Source: Ramlibacter sp.
GTDB taxonomy: Bacteria > Pseudomonadota > Gammaproteobacteria > Burkholderiales > Burkholderiaceae_C
Assembly: GCA_016713005.1 (NCBI GenBank)
Contig: JADJPY010000002.1
Location: forward strand, 124,001-188,000
Reading direction: 5' to 3'
Length of the DNA stretch: 64,000 nt
The position numbers and the translations under genes were made by a program. Shown here in pieces: positions 1 to 8,585 of this stretch. The notes under the pieces are model-generated. The model did not search any database and was not told the DNA's origin. It saw only the letters and a list, made by a program, of their open reading frames with translations. The stretch's first letter is position 1. Every line of letters starts with the position of its first letter.

Positions 1-23
1 AACGGGCTCAATTACAAACACCC

Positions 24-875
24 ATGGGTTTGAATCTTGCAGCCCCTTCTCCGCTGGAGTACTTCACGGCGCTGGTCCAGAGTGACGAGCACTTCCCCTT
101 GCTGGAAGCGGCAATCAGCGTGGCCCAGGACGAATACCCTGAGCTGGATGTCCAGCAGGTTCTGGGCGATGTCGACCAGCTGCTGGCCAGGCTCAAGCGC
201 CGGCTCCCGGCCGACGCCGCGCCTTTGCATCGCCTGCGTACCCTCAACCAGTACTTTTTCCGCGACCTGAGCTTCGGCGGCAACGTCAACGACTACTACG
301 ACCCCGACAACAGCTACCTCAACGCCGTGCTGCGCACCCGCCGCGGCATACCGATCTCTTTGGCGGTGCTGTGGATGGAGCTGGCCCAGGGCCTGGGGCT
401 GCATGTGCGCGGCGTGGCGTTTCCCGGCCATTTCATGGTCAAGGCCAACCTGCCCAAAGGCCAGGTGGTGATCGACCCTTTTACGGGCCAGTCGCTCAGT
501 CGCGAGGAACTGGCCGAGCGGCTTGAACCCTACAAGAGGCGCAGTGGTCTTGTGGATGATTTTGATGTGCCGCTGGGCCTGTACCTGCAGGCGGCCACCC
601 CGCGCGACATCATCAGCCGCATGCTGCGCAACCTCAAGGAAATCCACCGCACCCAGGAAGATTGGCCGCGCCTGATCGCGGTGCAAAACCGCCTGATCGT
701 GCTGCTGCCGCAGGCCTGGGCAGAATACCGCGACCGGGGCCTCGCGCTGGCCGAAGAGGGTGATACGGCCCGCGCGGTCGCCGACCTGGAGACCTACCTG
801 GTGAACGCCGAAGAGGCGCTGGACATCGACGCCATTGCCGAGCGGGTGGCCGCACTGCGCCGCACCAGCAGCTAA
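24..875 (+). CDS. SirB1-family transglutaminase-like/TPR protein
   Basis: A 283-aa protein of the SirB1 family, which pairs a transglutaminase-like core with C-terminal TPR-like helices. The biochemical role of the family is not settled. Visible family blocks are NVNDYYDPDNSYLN (about 87-100), RRGIPISLA (about 106-114) and FPGHFMV (about 133-139), followed by a helical region near 190-280 ending in a TPR-like segment. There is no signal peptide or membrane segment, so it should be cytoplasmic. The ATG lies 23 bases from the window edge, so the upstream gene is not visible. It converges with the ParA-like gene, leaving only seven bases between the stop codons. The family call is firm; the function is unknown. 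Confidence 0.85.
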   Translation: MGLNLAAPSPLEYFTALVQSDEHFPLLEAAISVAQDEYPELDVQQVLGDVDQLLARLKRRLPADAAPLHRLRTLNQYFFRDLSFGGNVNDYYDPDNSYLNAVLRTRRGIPISLAVLWMELAQGLGLHVRGVAFPGHFMVKANLPKGQVVIDPFTGQSLSREELAERLEPYKRRSGLVDDFDVPLGLYLQAATPRDIISRMLRNLKEIHRTQEDWPRLIAVQNRLIVLLPQAWAEYRDRGLALAEEGDTARAVADLETYLVNAEEALDIDAIAERVAALRRTSS

Positions 876-882
876 GGCGCCT

Positions 883-1740
883 TTACATCCCCGGGCGCAG
901 AAAGCGCGGGATGGGCATGTCGCTTCCCGCGGCCACTCGCGACAATGAAGGACGTGTCATGGGCGCCGTGCGGCTGGCTTGCGCCGGCAGTGTGACGGTC
1001 AGGCGCCCACCGTGGACCATGGATTCCTGCGCCGGCATCAGGCTGTTGGGGCGCGAACTTCCCAGCCGCGATGAACCTGCGCTGGCGCTGTCATTGGCCG
1101 CGACCGGCGGGTTCAGCACAGGCCGCAACCATTGCAGCAGCGGCTCCCACTGGGCGAGATCCAGCGCCGCCTGGCCAGGCGGCAGGTCAAAAATGGTCAG
1201 GCCGCGCTCCAGGCAGCGCACGTACATCTGGGTCTCTCGCAGGGCGCCCAGGAACGGCACGCCCAGGCCATCCGACCAGGCCTGCAGCGTCTGGGCACCC
1301 CGGGTACGGCCATCCACCCGCATGCCCACCGTGGCCAGCCGGCAGCGGCCGCTTGCCACCCTGGGCAGCGCCATCAGCTCGGCATGGCAGGCCGCGGCGG
1401 ACTCGCGGTCAAACACCGAGCTGCACACCGGCATCAGGATGGCGTCGGCGAACATCACCACCCGGGCCAATTCGAAGCCGTGCAGCCCGCCAGGCGTATC
1501 CAGCACCACATGCGTGATGCCACTGGGCAGCCTGAGCACGTTTTTCTGGTCCATGGCCCATGGGGCGATCGCAGGCAGTGAGGCATCGCGGCGGCGCAGC
1601 CAGGCCCGCGAGGACTGCTGTCGATCCACGTCGCCCAGCATCACCTGATGGCCGCCCTGCGCGCACCAGGCGGCGATGTGCGCGGCAATCGTGCTCTTTC
1701 CGCTGCCACCCTTGCGGTTGACCACAGCAATGACGGGCAT
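883..1740 (-). CDS. Orphan ParA/MinD-type P-loop ATPase
   Basis: A 285-aa ParA-superfamily ATPase. The deviant Walker A box KGGSGKST sits at residues 10-17, a DxD-type segment near 37-39, and the Walker B-like VVLDTPGG near 78-85. The first ATG with a good Shine-Dalgarno (GAGGAGAG) is at 1740; the open frame continues upstream but lacks family sequence. The last 70 or so residues are low-complexity, Ser/Pro/Arg-rich and probably disordered. No ParB or parS-like partner is adjacent, so this is not an obvious chromosome-partition pair. Such orphan ParA proteins can position other cargo, but the cargo cannot be read from the context here. Confidence 0.85.
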   Translation of the reverse strand: MPVIAVVNRKGGSGKSTIAAHIAAWCAQGGHQVMLGDVDRQQSSRAWLRRRDASLPAIAPWAMDQKNVLRLPSGITHVVLDTPGGLHGFELARVVMFADAILMPVCSSVFDRESAAACHAELMALPRVASGRCRLATVGMRVDGRTRGAQTLQAWSDGLGVPFLGALRETQMYVRCLERGLTIFDLPPGQAALDLAQWEPLLQWLRPVLNPPVAANDSASAGSSRLGSSRPNSLMPAQESMVHGGRLTVTLPAQASRTAPMTRPSLSRVAAGSDMPIPRFLRPGM

Positions 1741-1824
1741 GGCTCTCTCCTCGTTATGACGTGCGACGGACCGGGGAGTTTGGCACTCCATGCGCCGAAT
1801 GTCCATATTCCATAAGGGTTTGGC

Positions 1825-1841
1825 GCTAGTATTTTTGTAGC
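1825..1841. repeat. Dispersed 17-bp palindromic repeat, diverged copy
   Basis: GCTAGTATTTTTGTAGC: GCTA and TAGC arms nine bases apart, followed by AAAC. It lies between the divergent ParA-like and DUF1223 genes. This is the most diverged of the twelve copies and lacks the C-rich 5' block. Confidence 0.5.
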
Positions 1842-1936
1842 AAACCAACAGACTTTGTGTCCTCAGCCGCGGCGTGGCGTAAGGTCCTGGCGCGTTCGCC
1901 CGACTCACCCTCGACCAGTTCGCCACAGGAGAAGCC

Positions 1937-2677
1937 GTGAATAATTTTCTTCAATACGCTATCAAAATCATAGCAATAGTGCTAGCACTGATGGGGGCCA
2001 AGGCCGGATTTGGCACTGAAAATTCTTGTGAGGCCCGCAGCGGCACCCAACTCAACCCGGTGGTCGAGCTGTACACCTCGGAAGGTTGCAGCTCGTGCCC
2101 GCCGGCCGACCGCTGGCTGTCCGGCCTGAAATCCGCGCGCGACCGGGGCGGGGCGGTCGTGCAGGCCTTCCATGTGGGCTACTGGGACTACATCGGCTGG
2201 GCGGACCGGTTCGCCACACCCTCCCACACCCAGCGCCAGCGCCATATCGCCGCACGCAACGGCCAGCGGTCCATCTACACCCCGCAGGTGGTCCGCCACG
2301 GTCAGGACTGGCGCGACTGGTCATCCGCTCTGGATGTTGGGGCGGCGGCGCGCGCCAGCCTGGTTGTGCGCCGCACCGGGGCCGACACGTTCGAAGCGGT
2401 GGTCACGCCGCGCGACCCGCAGGCCCGCTGGTCGGCCTACTGGACAGTGACGGAAGATGGCCACAGCACGCGCGTCAAGGCTGGCGAGAACGACGGCGAG
2501 ACACTGCGGCACGACCATGTCGTGCGGCAGTACACCCCGGTGGGCGACTACCAGGGCTCGCGAGTGCTGATGTTCAGCTCAGTGGCGCGGGACCCGACGC
2601 ATCCCCGCCGGGTGAACCTCGTCGTCACGGAACCCGGTGGTGGTGCGACTTTGCAGGCGCTGGGCCTGGGTTGTTGA
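1937..2677 (+). CDS. Secreted DUF1223 (thioredoxin-fold) protein
   Basis: A 246-aa DUF1223 protein, predicted to be exported. The N-terminus (about 1-26) is a hydrophobic signal peptide. The mature part opens with the family signature VELYTSEGCSSCPPAD, which puts a CxxC pair at Cys51 and Cys54 as in thioredoxin-like folds. The substrate and redox partner are unknown for the family. The start is GTG 1937, chosen because AGGAGAA lies just upstream. The signal peptide is unusual: the hydrophobic stretch YAIKIIAIVLALM is encoded directly by a copy of the dispersed palindromic repeat (core 1958-1974). The gene is divergent from the ParA-like gene and is followed by gshA. Confidence 0.85.
   Translation: MNNFLQYAIKIIAIVLALMGAKAGFGTENSCEARSGTQLNPVVELYTSEGCSSCPPADRWLSGLKSARDRGGAVVQAFHVGYWDYIGWADRFATPSHTQRQRHIAARNGQRSIYTPQVVRHGQDWRDWSSALDVGAAARASLVVRRTGADTFEAVVTPRDPQARWSAYWTVTEDGHSTRVKAGENDGETLRHDHVVRQYTPVGDYQGSRVLMFSSVARDPTHPRRVNLVVTEPGGGATLQALGLGC
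1958..1974. repeat. Dispersed 17-bp palindromic repeat inside signal peptide
   Basis: GCTATCAAAATCATAGC, with perfect GCTAT and ATAGC arms and a seven-base loop. It lies in frame within the DUF1223 gene and encodes AIKIIA in the hydrophobic core of the signal peptide. Confidence 0.85.
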
Positions 2678-2760
2678 GGGGGCAGGATGGGCGGCGCCTG
2701 CAGGCCCCGCCAGAGCGTGGTACCTTCCGCCCCTGCCTTGTTTCTTGATCCATCGCTTCC

Positions 2761-4308
2761 ATGACCCTTTCTCCCGACAGCCTGTCGGCGATTCCACCCG
2801 AGCGCCTCAGGGGCATCCGCCGCGGCATCGAGAAGGAAAGCCTGCGCTCATTGCCCGGCGGCGGGCTCGCGCTGACACCCCATCCGCTGGCACTGGGCTC
2901 CGCCCTGACACACCCCCACATCACCACCGATTACAGCGAGTCGCAGCTGGAACTCATCACCGGTGTGCACGCGGGCGTCCAGGAATGCCTGGATGAGCTC
3001 ACCCGCATCCACCAGTTCACCTACCGTGTGTTGCGAGACGCCGGTGACGAGATGCTCTGGGTGTCCAGCATGCCCTGCGGCTTGCCCACGGATGAGACGA
3101 TCCCGCTGGGGCGCTATGGCTCGTCCAATGTCGGGCGTGCCAAGAGCGTCTACCGAATGGGCCTTGGGCACCGGTACGGCCGGCGCATGCAGACCATTTC
3201 AGGGATCCACTACAACTGGTCGCTGCCGCGCGTCACCAACGACCAGTATTTCGGGCTGATCCGCAATTTCCGTCGCCATGCCTTCCTGCTGCTGTACCTG
3301 CTTGGGGCTTCTCCCGCGGTCTGTCCGACCTTTGTGGCAGGGCGTCAGCACGAGTTGCAGACGTTGGGGCCGCATGCGCTGTACATGCCGCATGGCACAT
3401 CGCTGCGCATGGGGCGCCTGGGCTACCAGAGCGACGCCCAGGCCACGCTGGCGGTCAGCTACAACAGCCTGGAAGGCTATGCCGCCTCGCTGCACGATGC
3501 GCTGACCCGGCCCTACCCGCCGTATGAAGCGGTGGGCATCCGCAACCCGGGGGGCGACTACAACCAGCTGGCCACCTCGCTGCTGCAGATCGAGAACGAG
3601 TTCTACGGCACCATCCGGCCCAAGCGCGTGATCCACCAGGGCGAGCGGCCCCTGCACGCCCTTCGCGAGCGCGGCGTGGAGTACGTGGAAGTGCGCCTGC
3701 TGGACCTGGATCCGTTCCTGCCGGTGGGCATTTCGGCGCAGACGATACGGTTGCTGGACATGTTCCTGCTGCACTGCCTGTTGTCGCCCAGCCCGCCGGA
3801 CACGCCGACCGAGATCGCCGAGCTGGCGCGCAACCAGCACCTCACTGCGGCCCGTGGACGCGAACCCGGCCTGCAACTGGAACGCAACGGCCAGGAAGTC
3901 TCCCTGGTCCAATGGGGCCAGGAACTGCTGTCGGCGTTTGGTCCGATCGCTGTGGCTCTGGATTCGGCGCACGGTGGGCAGGCCCATTCCGAAGCGCTGG
4001 CTGCAGCGCGGCGCGGTTTGGAACAGCCCGATTCACTCCCTTCCGCGCGGGTGCTCGAATCCATGCGGCGCGACCATGGCGACTCGTTCATTTCCTTTGT
4101 CCGGGACCGTTCCCAACAGACACGGCGAACCCTGCTGGATCTGCCGCTGGAGCCTTCGGAGCTGGCGCGCTTCGAGGCCTTGACCCGGCGCTCAGTGGAC
4201 GACCAGAAGGCAATCGAAGCGGCCGACACCATGCCCTTCGAGATCTACCGCCAGGAATACGTTTCAGCTGCGCGGCTTGGGCGCTCCAGGGTCACCGTGA
4301 CTCAGTAG
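2761..4308 (+). CDS. gshA: Glutamate-cysteine ligase
   Basis: A 515-aa ATP-dependent glutamate-cysteine ligase, catalysing the first and rate-limiting step of glutathione synthesis in the cytoplasm. Length and motifs fit the gammaproteobacterial-type GshA family: GIEKESLR near residue 22, TTDYSESQLELIT near 60, the MPCG loop near 103, and GSSNVGRAKSVYR near 120. GLGHRYGRRMQTISGIHYN follows near 135. It starts at ATG 2761, the only start that keeps the conserved N-terminus. Its last 45 bases overlap the 3' end of the convergent GGDEF gene. Glutathione made here would also serve the zeta-class GST encoded at 25.5 kb. Confidence 0.95.
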   Translation: MTLSPDSLSAIPPERLRGIRRGIEKESLRSLPGGGLALTPHPLALGSALTHPHITTDYSESQLELITGVHAGVQECLDELTRIHQFTYRVLRDAGDEMLWVSSMPCGLPTDETIPLGRYGSSNVGRAKSVYRMGLGHRYGRRMQTISGIHYNWSLPRVTNDQYFGLIRNFRRHAFLLLYLLGASPAVCPTFVAGRQHELQTLGPHALYMPHGTSLRMGRLGYQSDAQATLAVSYNSLEGYAASLHDALTRPYPPYEAVGIRNPGGDYNQLATSLLQIENEFYGTIRPKRVIHQGERPLHALRERGVEYVEVRLLDLDPFLPVGISAQTIRLLDMFLLHCLLSPSPPDTPTEIAELARNQHLTAARGREPGLQLERNGQEVSLVQWGQELLSAFGPIAVALDSAHGGQAHSEALAAARRGLEQPDSLPSARVLESMRRDHGDSFISFVRDRSQQTRRTLLDLPLEPSELARFEALTRRSVDDQKAIEAADTMPFEIYRQEYVSAARLGRSRVTVTQ

Positions 4309-5436
4309 CTGATCCAGGGACATCGGCAGGGTGGGGTTGATCTCGAGGCGCGACAGCGGCGCGCTGTCGGTGTCCTCAAGGAGGGGGACGGCAGCTGAAG
4401 GCGAATCCTGGGCGGCGGGCTGCGGATCGTTGAGCTGGGCGCGCTTGCGCATCAGCCGGTGGCGGACCTGGTCGTACAGCGCCTCCAGCGTCGGGCTGCG
4501 GTCGCGGGCGGGCAATATGGCCGAGTCCAGCATGATGGTGACCTTGCGCTTGCGCACCTCGATGACGACCCGCAGAGGTCGGCCGAGCCGGTCTTCCAGC
4601 AGCGATTTCGCCTGCTCCTGGTTCATGCCCGGGAGCAACAGCGCGAACTCCTCGCGGCCCGTGCGTGCCGCGATGGATCGCCCCTGGGTGGCGCGGGCGA
4701 GGGCGCCCACGGTGTTGACGAAGACCGTCCGGGCGGCGGTACGTCCCAGGATCAGGCTGACGTCCTTCATGTCCCGGAATTGCAACAAGGCAAGGCTCAG
4801 GGGCCTCTTTTCGCGCCTGCAGGCGTGAAACAGCTCTTGTCCGTGGGCGAACAGTCCGGCGGCGTTGTACAGGCCGGTTTGCACATCGGTCAGGCTGGCC
4901 TCGACTTGCGCGTCGGACCGCTGGACCGACCGGGCGAATACCAGTGCGATCGCAGGAAATGCGATGAGCAGGATGCTGGATGCCAGAGCATCCCGCCAGG
5001 CGTTGACCGGGGGCAGCAACCAAAGCGCCAGGGCGTATTCCGTGATGCAGAGGGCGAAAAGTCCCAGTGCCCATGGGCGCTCCAGCAGCAGCGCAAATCC
5101 ACAGGCGATGGTCACGGGCCAGAAATAGAACGGGCCGGCCGCCCCGGCAGTTTCGGGCGAAAGGTGAAGTGCGCTGGCGCCCACAAGCAGCAAGACCGCC
5201 CTCAGCATCATGACCGAAGGGGCACGTGCTGGAAAGGCGCGGCTCCAGGCGCCCAGCACCAGCGCAACAAACGCCATTCCCCATGCCGTCAATGCGGTCG
5301 GGAACATGAAGATGGCCGTCCACGCAGTGCAGGCCGCCAGCGCCCAGGGCAACAGGTACTCAAGGCTGCGCAGCCTGAAAGACACCGACGAGGGGCGGCC
5401 AATCGGCTCCCGTGATGACTTTCGGCTCATACCCAC
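4264..5436 (-). CDS. Membrane protein with degenerate GGDEF domain
   Basis: A 390-aa inner-membrane protein with about six hydrophobic segments between residues 26 and 170 and a C-terminal GGDEF-like domain (about 180-350). The entry motif is kept (TDVQTGLYN, 183-191), but the signature is GREEF (260-264). The usual first metal-binding Asp (LALLDID-type) is replaced in LALLQFRD (214-221). It is therefore probably catalytically inactive as a diguanylate cyclase and may be a c-di-GMP/GTP sensor or a structural relic. The start is GTG 5436; ATG 5430 is two codons inside and equally possible. The 3' end overlaps gshA by 45 bases on the opposite strand. Confidence 0.8.
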   Translation of the reverse strand: MGMSRKSSREPIGRPSSVSFRLRSLEYLLPWALAACTAWTAIFMFPTALTAWGMAFVALVLGAWSRAFPARAPSVMMLRAVLLLVGASALHLSPETAGAAGPFYFWPVTIACGFALLLERPWALGLFALCITEYALALWLLPPVNAWRDALASSILLIAFPAIALVFARSVQRSDAQVEASLTDVQTGLYNAAGLFAHGQELFHACRREKRPLSLALLQFRDMKDVSLILGRTAARTVFVNTVGALARATQGRSIAARTGREEFALLLPGMNQEQAKSLLEDRLGRPLRVVIEVRKRKVTIMLDSAILPARDRSPTLEALYDQVRHRLMRKRAQLNDPQPAAQDSPSAAVPLLEDTDSAPLSRLEINPTLPMSLDQLLSHGDPGAPKPRS

Positions 5437-5494
5437 ATGACTTGACCGGACATGCCGGCAGTTTAGTCGCGCCCCAGCCGGGTGTGCGGAATCG

Positions 5495-5965
5495 TCAGGC
5501 TTCGCCGCCGAACTTCTTGATCAGGTTGGCGATGTACTTGTCGACCAGTTTCTCGAACTCGCCTTCCACCACGGGCGCCACCACCATCTTCATCAGCGAG
5601 GGCAGGGGGACTTCCACCGTGCCATCGATCTTGAGCACGATGCCGGTGGATTTCTTGTTGTCCTTGAGCGTCCAGCTGCCGCCCACCTGGGCGTTGCCGA
5701 TGCCCTTGACCGGTGTCCACTTGACCGTGCCCTTTGCCTTGTCGCTGACATATTTGCTGGCATACACGGTCTGGATATTGACCTGGGCGGTTCCGACTTT
5801 CTCCATCTCCCACTTGTACACGCCGTCACCCATGTCGGTGAGCTTGTCTACCTTGGGGAAATGGCTGACGGATGCCGGCACGTCCGAGAGGACGGCAAAT
5901 ACGTCGGCCATCTTGGCCTTGACTTCGAATTCGTAGCCCAGATCGATGCTGACAGAGATGGCCAT
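5495..5965 (-). CDS. SRPBCC/CoxG-like small cytoplasmic protein
   Basis: A 156-aa single-domain protein of the SRPBCC (START/Bet v 1-like) type. The pattern is typical: a first strand YEFEVKAKMADVFAVLSDVP, then HFPKVDKL, a central repeated beta meander, and a long C-terminal helix ending FEKLVDKYIANLIKKFG. Such proteins bind hydrophobic ligands in a deep cavity; the ligand cannot be inferred here. ATG 5965 is preferred because the homologous fold starts at MAISVSIDLGYEF; the open frame upstream is not conserved-looking. There is no signal peptide or membrane segment. It lies on the same strand as the phasin-like gene, about 100 bases downstream of it. Confidence 0.7.
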   Translation of the reverse strand: MAISVSIDLGYEFEVKAKMADVFAVLSDVPASVSHFPKVDKLTDMGDGVYKWEMEKVGTAQVNIQTVYASKYVSDKAKGTVKWTPVKGIGNAQVGGSWTLKDNKKSTGIVLKIDGTVEVPLPSLMKMVVAPVVEGEFEKLVDKYIANLIKKFGGEA

Positions 5966-6067
5966 GGTTTGTCTCGCAGTGGTTTGAATGAATGGAATGA
6001 TTCTGCCACCGAGTTGCGCCCGTGGCCCGCGCGTCACGCGGGTCCGGGCTGGCCATGGTCCCTTGTG

Positions 6068-6580
6068 TCAGGCGGCGCGGCGGTTGCGGGCCTTGCGAAA
6101 GGGCGACACGCGTGCAGCGGGCTCGCCGGCCACAAGCACGGCCAGCTCACCGGACTTTTGTTCGACCTGGCTGGCGATGCGCGTTACGGCAACTGCCGCC
6201 GGCACAGCGGCCTGGGCAATTTGCTGCAAGGCCGTCAGTCCGGTCTTTTCTTCAAACAGGCTGGCATTGGCGGCGACCTGACCGACGCCTTCGCCGGCGA
6301 TGCGCACGATCTGGTCAACGACCGTGTCCGCGCCCGATGTCGTCAGTGCCACGCTGCGGCTGAAGTAGCCGCCAACGACCTTGCGGGCGTTGGCTGCATT
6401 GCGGCGCACTTCGGCCGTCAGCCGGGGCGCGGATTGCTCCAGCGCTTCATCCCAGCGGCGCTCCAGAAAACCGGCCACGCGCTCGCTGCCGGCGCGGGCG
6501 ACATGGATCATGTTGTGTGCTGTGGCAGCGTACGAGGCAATCAGGTCGGTGGTCACGCCGGAAAGGGTGTGGGTGTTCAT
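6068..6580 (-). CDS. Alanine-rich helical protein, phasin-like
   Basis: A 170-aa, Ala/Val-rich and almost entirely helical protein without Cys, signal peptide or membrane segment. Heptad-like spacing runs through the middle (GFLERRWDEALEQSAPRL onward), and the C-terminus is basic (FRKARNRRAA). This composition resembles phasins, the amphipathic proteins that coat PHA granules, and the window carries a full PHA pathway. However, I see no diagnostic phasin motif and no TTGCAGTGCAA site upstream, so this is only a resemblance. ATG 6580 follows an AAGGAC ribosome-binding site. A perfect 7-2-7 palindrome lies 46 bases upstream of the start. Confidence 0.5.
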   Translation of the reverse strand: MNTHTLSGVTTDLIASYAATAHNMIHVARAGSERVAGFLERRWDEALEQSAPRLTAEVRRNAANARKVVGGYFSRSVALTTSGADTVVDQIVRIAGEGVGQVAANASLFEEKTGLTALQQIAQAAVPAAVAVTRIASQVEQKSGELAVLVAGEPAARVSPFRKARNRRAA

Positions 6581-6625
6581 CGTGGAAGTCCTTGGAGTTG
6601 ATGACCCGATTCTCCGGATGCAGCC

Positions 6626-6641
6626 TAGGGCGTGCGCCCTA
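6626..6641. promoter_or_regulatory. Perfect 16-bp palindrome, candidate operator
   Basis: TAGGGCGTGCGCCCTA is a perfect inverted repeat (7-2-7) between the divergent phasin-like and SDR genes. A second inverted repeat, TCCTAG-N10-CTAGGA, follows at 6655-6676. Both are suited to a dimeric regulator. No cognate regulator gene is adjacent. Confidence 0.45.
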
Positions 6642-6782
6642 ATGGTCACGCTTTTCCTAGAGCCAGCTGCCTAGGACCTGGGTGGCCCCATGCCTTGTGA
6701 AAAGAGGGTCGCCTGCGTGGCAGGTCTTTCGCATCCGGGGTGGTTACAGTATTCCCCGGGAAAATACTTCGTGGAGCATGGA

Positions 6783-7685
6783 ATGGGACTGGACTTCAGT
6801 GGACGCGTGGCCATTGTCACGGGTGCGGGCGGTGGGTTGGGTCGCGAGCACGCCCTGGCGCTGGCGGCGCGTGGTTGCAAAGTGCTGGTGAACGACCTGG
6901 GCGGTGCGGTCGACGGATCCGGAGGCTCCGTTTCGGCGGCGCAGGCGGTGGTGGAGGAGATTCGGGCAGCGGGCGGAGAGGCCATTGCCAATGGCGCCTC
7001 GGTGACCGACTTTGAGTCCGTACAGGCCATGGTGGCACAGGCCGTCGACGCCTGGGGGCGGGTCGATGTGCTCGTCAACAATGCCGGCATCCTGCGCGAC
7101 AAGAGCTTCGCCAAGATGGAATTGGCGGACTTCCGGCTGGTACTTGAGGTCCATTTGATGGGAGCGGTGCATTGCACCAAGGCGGTCTGGCCGCTTATGA
7201 CCAGCCAGAAGTATGGCCGTGTCGTTATGACTTCGTCGTCCAGCGGCCTGTACGGCAACTTTGGACAGGCGAACTACGGCGCGGCCAAGCTGGCGCTGGT
7301 GGGCTTGATGCAGACGCTGGCCATCGAAGGTGAGCGCCACAATGTCCGCGTCAACTGCCTGGCGCCAACGGCGGCCACCCGGATGACAGAGGATCTGTTT
7401 CCGCCCGACATGCTGGCTGCGTTCGGGCCAGCAGCCGTGGTCCCGGCCATGCTCGTTTTGGCCGGTGAGACTGCGCCTACGCGAACGGTGCTGTGCGCCG
7501 GCGCGGGCGGCTTCGAGGCTGCGCACATTACCCTGACACGCGGTGCCTACATTGGCACGGCCGGCAACGCCGACGAACTGCTGGCCCAACGCCTTGCCGA
7601 GGTGACGGACCGCAGCGGAGAAGCCGTCCCGCACAGCGGCTCGGAGCAGGGCACCAACGAAATGCGTCTGGCGCGCGCAGGCTGA
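6783..7685 (+). CDS. Short-chain dehydrogenase/reductase (17beta-HSD4-like)
   Basis: A 300-aa SDR oxidoreductase, NAD(P)-dependent and cytoplasmic. The cofactor motif is TGAGGGLG (13-20), followed by NNAG (about 99-102) and the catalytic YGAAK (Tyr165, Lys169) with an upstream Ser run (SSSSGLYG). The N-terminus, with REHALALAARG and VNDLGG, resembles the dehydrogenase domain of the multifunctional 17beta-HSD4/MFE-2 type, which acts on 3-hydroxyacyl-CoA. The C-terminal 50 residues extend beyond a classical 250-aa SDR. ATG 6783 has GGAG upstream; the longer open frame has no family sequence. The substrate is unknown; an acyl-CoA is likely. Confidence 0.8.
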   Translation: MGLDFSGRVAIVTGAGGGLGREHALALAARGCKVLVNDLGGAVDGSGGSVSAAQAVVEEIRAAGGEAIANGASVTDFESVQAMVAQAVDAWGRVDVLVNNAGILRDKSFAKMELADFRLVLEVHLMGAVHCTKAVWPLMTSQKYGRVVMTSSSSGLYGNFGQANYGAAKLALVGLMQTLAIEGERHNVRVNCLAPTAATRMTEDLFPPDMLAAFGPAAVVPAMLVLAGETAPTRTVLCAGAGGFEAAHITLTRGAYIGTAGNADELLAQRLAEVTDRSGEAVPHSGSEQGTNEMRLARAG

Positions 7686-7712
7686 AACTGCGCGATGCGC
7701 CTCGTGACGGGT

Positions 7713-8585
7713 TCAGCCGATGGCGGTCGCGGAAGAGATGGCGTCGGAAGTGTGGTGCGGAATCACCACGACACCCGCTTCGTTCCTGATGGCCTCGATG
7801 TGGACGAGAGGCGCCATGGAGCGAACGGCACCGAAAATGGTCGCAAACGCAGCGTCAGCCGCATCGCGGCCCGTGGCCAGCCGCACGAATCCCATGGGAA
7901 TGGCGGTGCCGGAAGGGTCGAACAGGTACCAACGGTCACCCAGATAGGCCTCGACATAGGCGTGAAAGTCCGGAGGACCAAGTGCAGGGTCGGCACCGTA
8001 GTCGAAGCCCGTAACAAAGCGCGCGGGAATGTTGACTGCACGGCACAGTGCGATCATGAGGTGCGCGAAGTCCCGGCAGACACCCAGGCCGTTGGCCAAT
8101 GTCTCGGTTGCTGAAGTGTTGCTGTTGGAGGTGTTGGACTGGAACCGTACTTGTGCATTGACCCAATCCCTGATCGCCATCACCCTGCCGTAACCCTGCC
8201 AGAGGCCCCCGAACTGCTGGACTGCAAATCCATGCAGGCGGTCGGACTCGCAGTAGCGGCTCGGATAAAGATAGGGCAGGACGTGCCATGGGATGCTGGC
8301 AACCGGGACTTCCGCCACACTGGCTGGAGCGCGCAAGTGGTGGGTGATGTCCACAGTGGCCTCGTGCGCGATGCGCAAGGGCCCGGCCTTGGCCTGCAAG
8401 CGCAAGTGCCGGGTGCCGGTTTCGGCGTCGAGCCAGCTCTGGGTCAGGATGTTCTGGCTTATTGCAAGCGATTCGGCGGACACACGCTGGTGGGGCGTGC
8501 GCGCAGCCTGAATGCTGAAGATGAAGTCGGTTCCATCCTGGAGCACGTCGTACTGAAGCGCCACCGAGAACTTGAGGCGAACCAT
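7713..8585 (-). CDS. Transglutaminase-like cysteine peptidase family protein
   Basis: A 290-aa cytoplasmic protein with an N-terminal beta domain (about 1-95, the bacterial transglutaminase-like N-terminal region) and a transglutaminase core. The Cys-His-Asp triad is visible: GVCRDFAH (Cys170), DFHAYVEAY (His208) and WYLFDPSG (Asp223). Family members are thought to cleave or cross-link amide bonds; the substrate is unknown. ATG 8585 is placed at the start of the conserved N-domain (MVRLKFSV). ATG 8648 would add 21 low-complexity residues, and neither has a strong ribosome-binding site. It converges with the SDR gene. Confidence 0.8.
   Translation of the reverse strand: MVRLKFSVALQYDVLQDGTDFIFSIQAARTPHQRVSAESLAISQNILTQSWLDAETGTRHLRLQAKAGPLRIAHEATVDITHHLRAPASVAEVPVASIPWHVLPYLYPSRYCESDRLHGFAVQQFGGLWQGYGRVMAIRDWVNAQVRFQSNTSNSNTSATETLANGLGVCRDFAHLMIALCRAVNIPARFVTGFDYGADPALGPPDFHAYVEAYLGDRWYLFDPSGTAIPMGFVRLATGRDAADAAFATIFGAVRSMAPLVHIEAIRNEAGVVVIPHHTSDAISSATAIG

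Noticed and set aside
1132..1581. Plus-strand frames opposite the ParA-like gene
   Set aside because: His/Gln/Ala-rich shadow frames with no ribosome-binding site; the Walker motif fixes the real strand.
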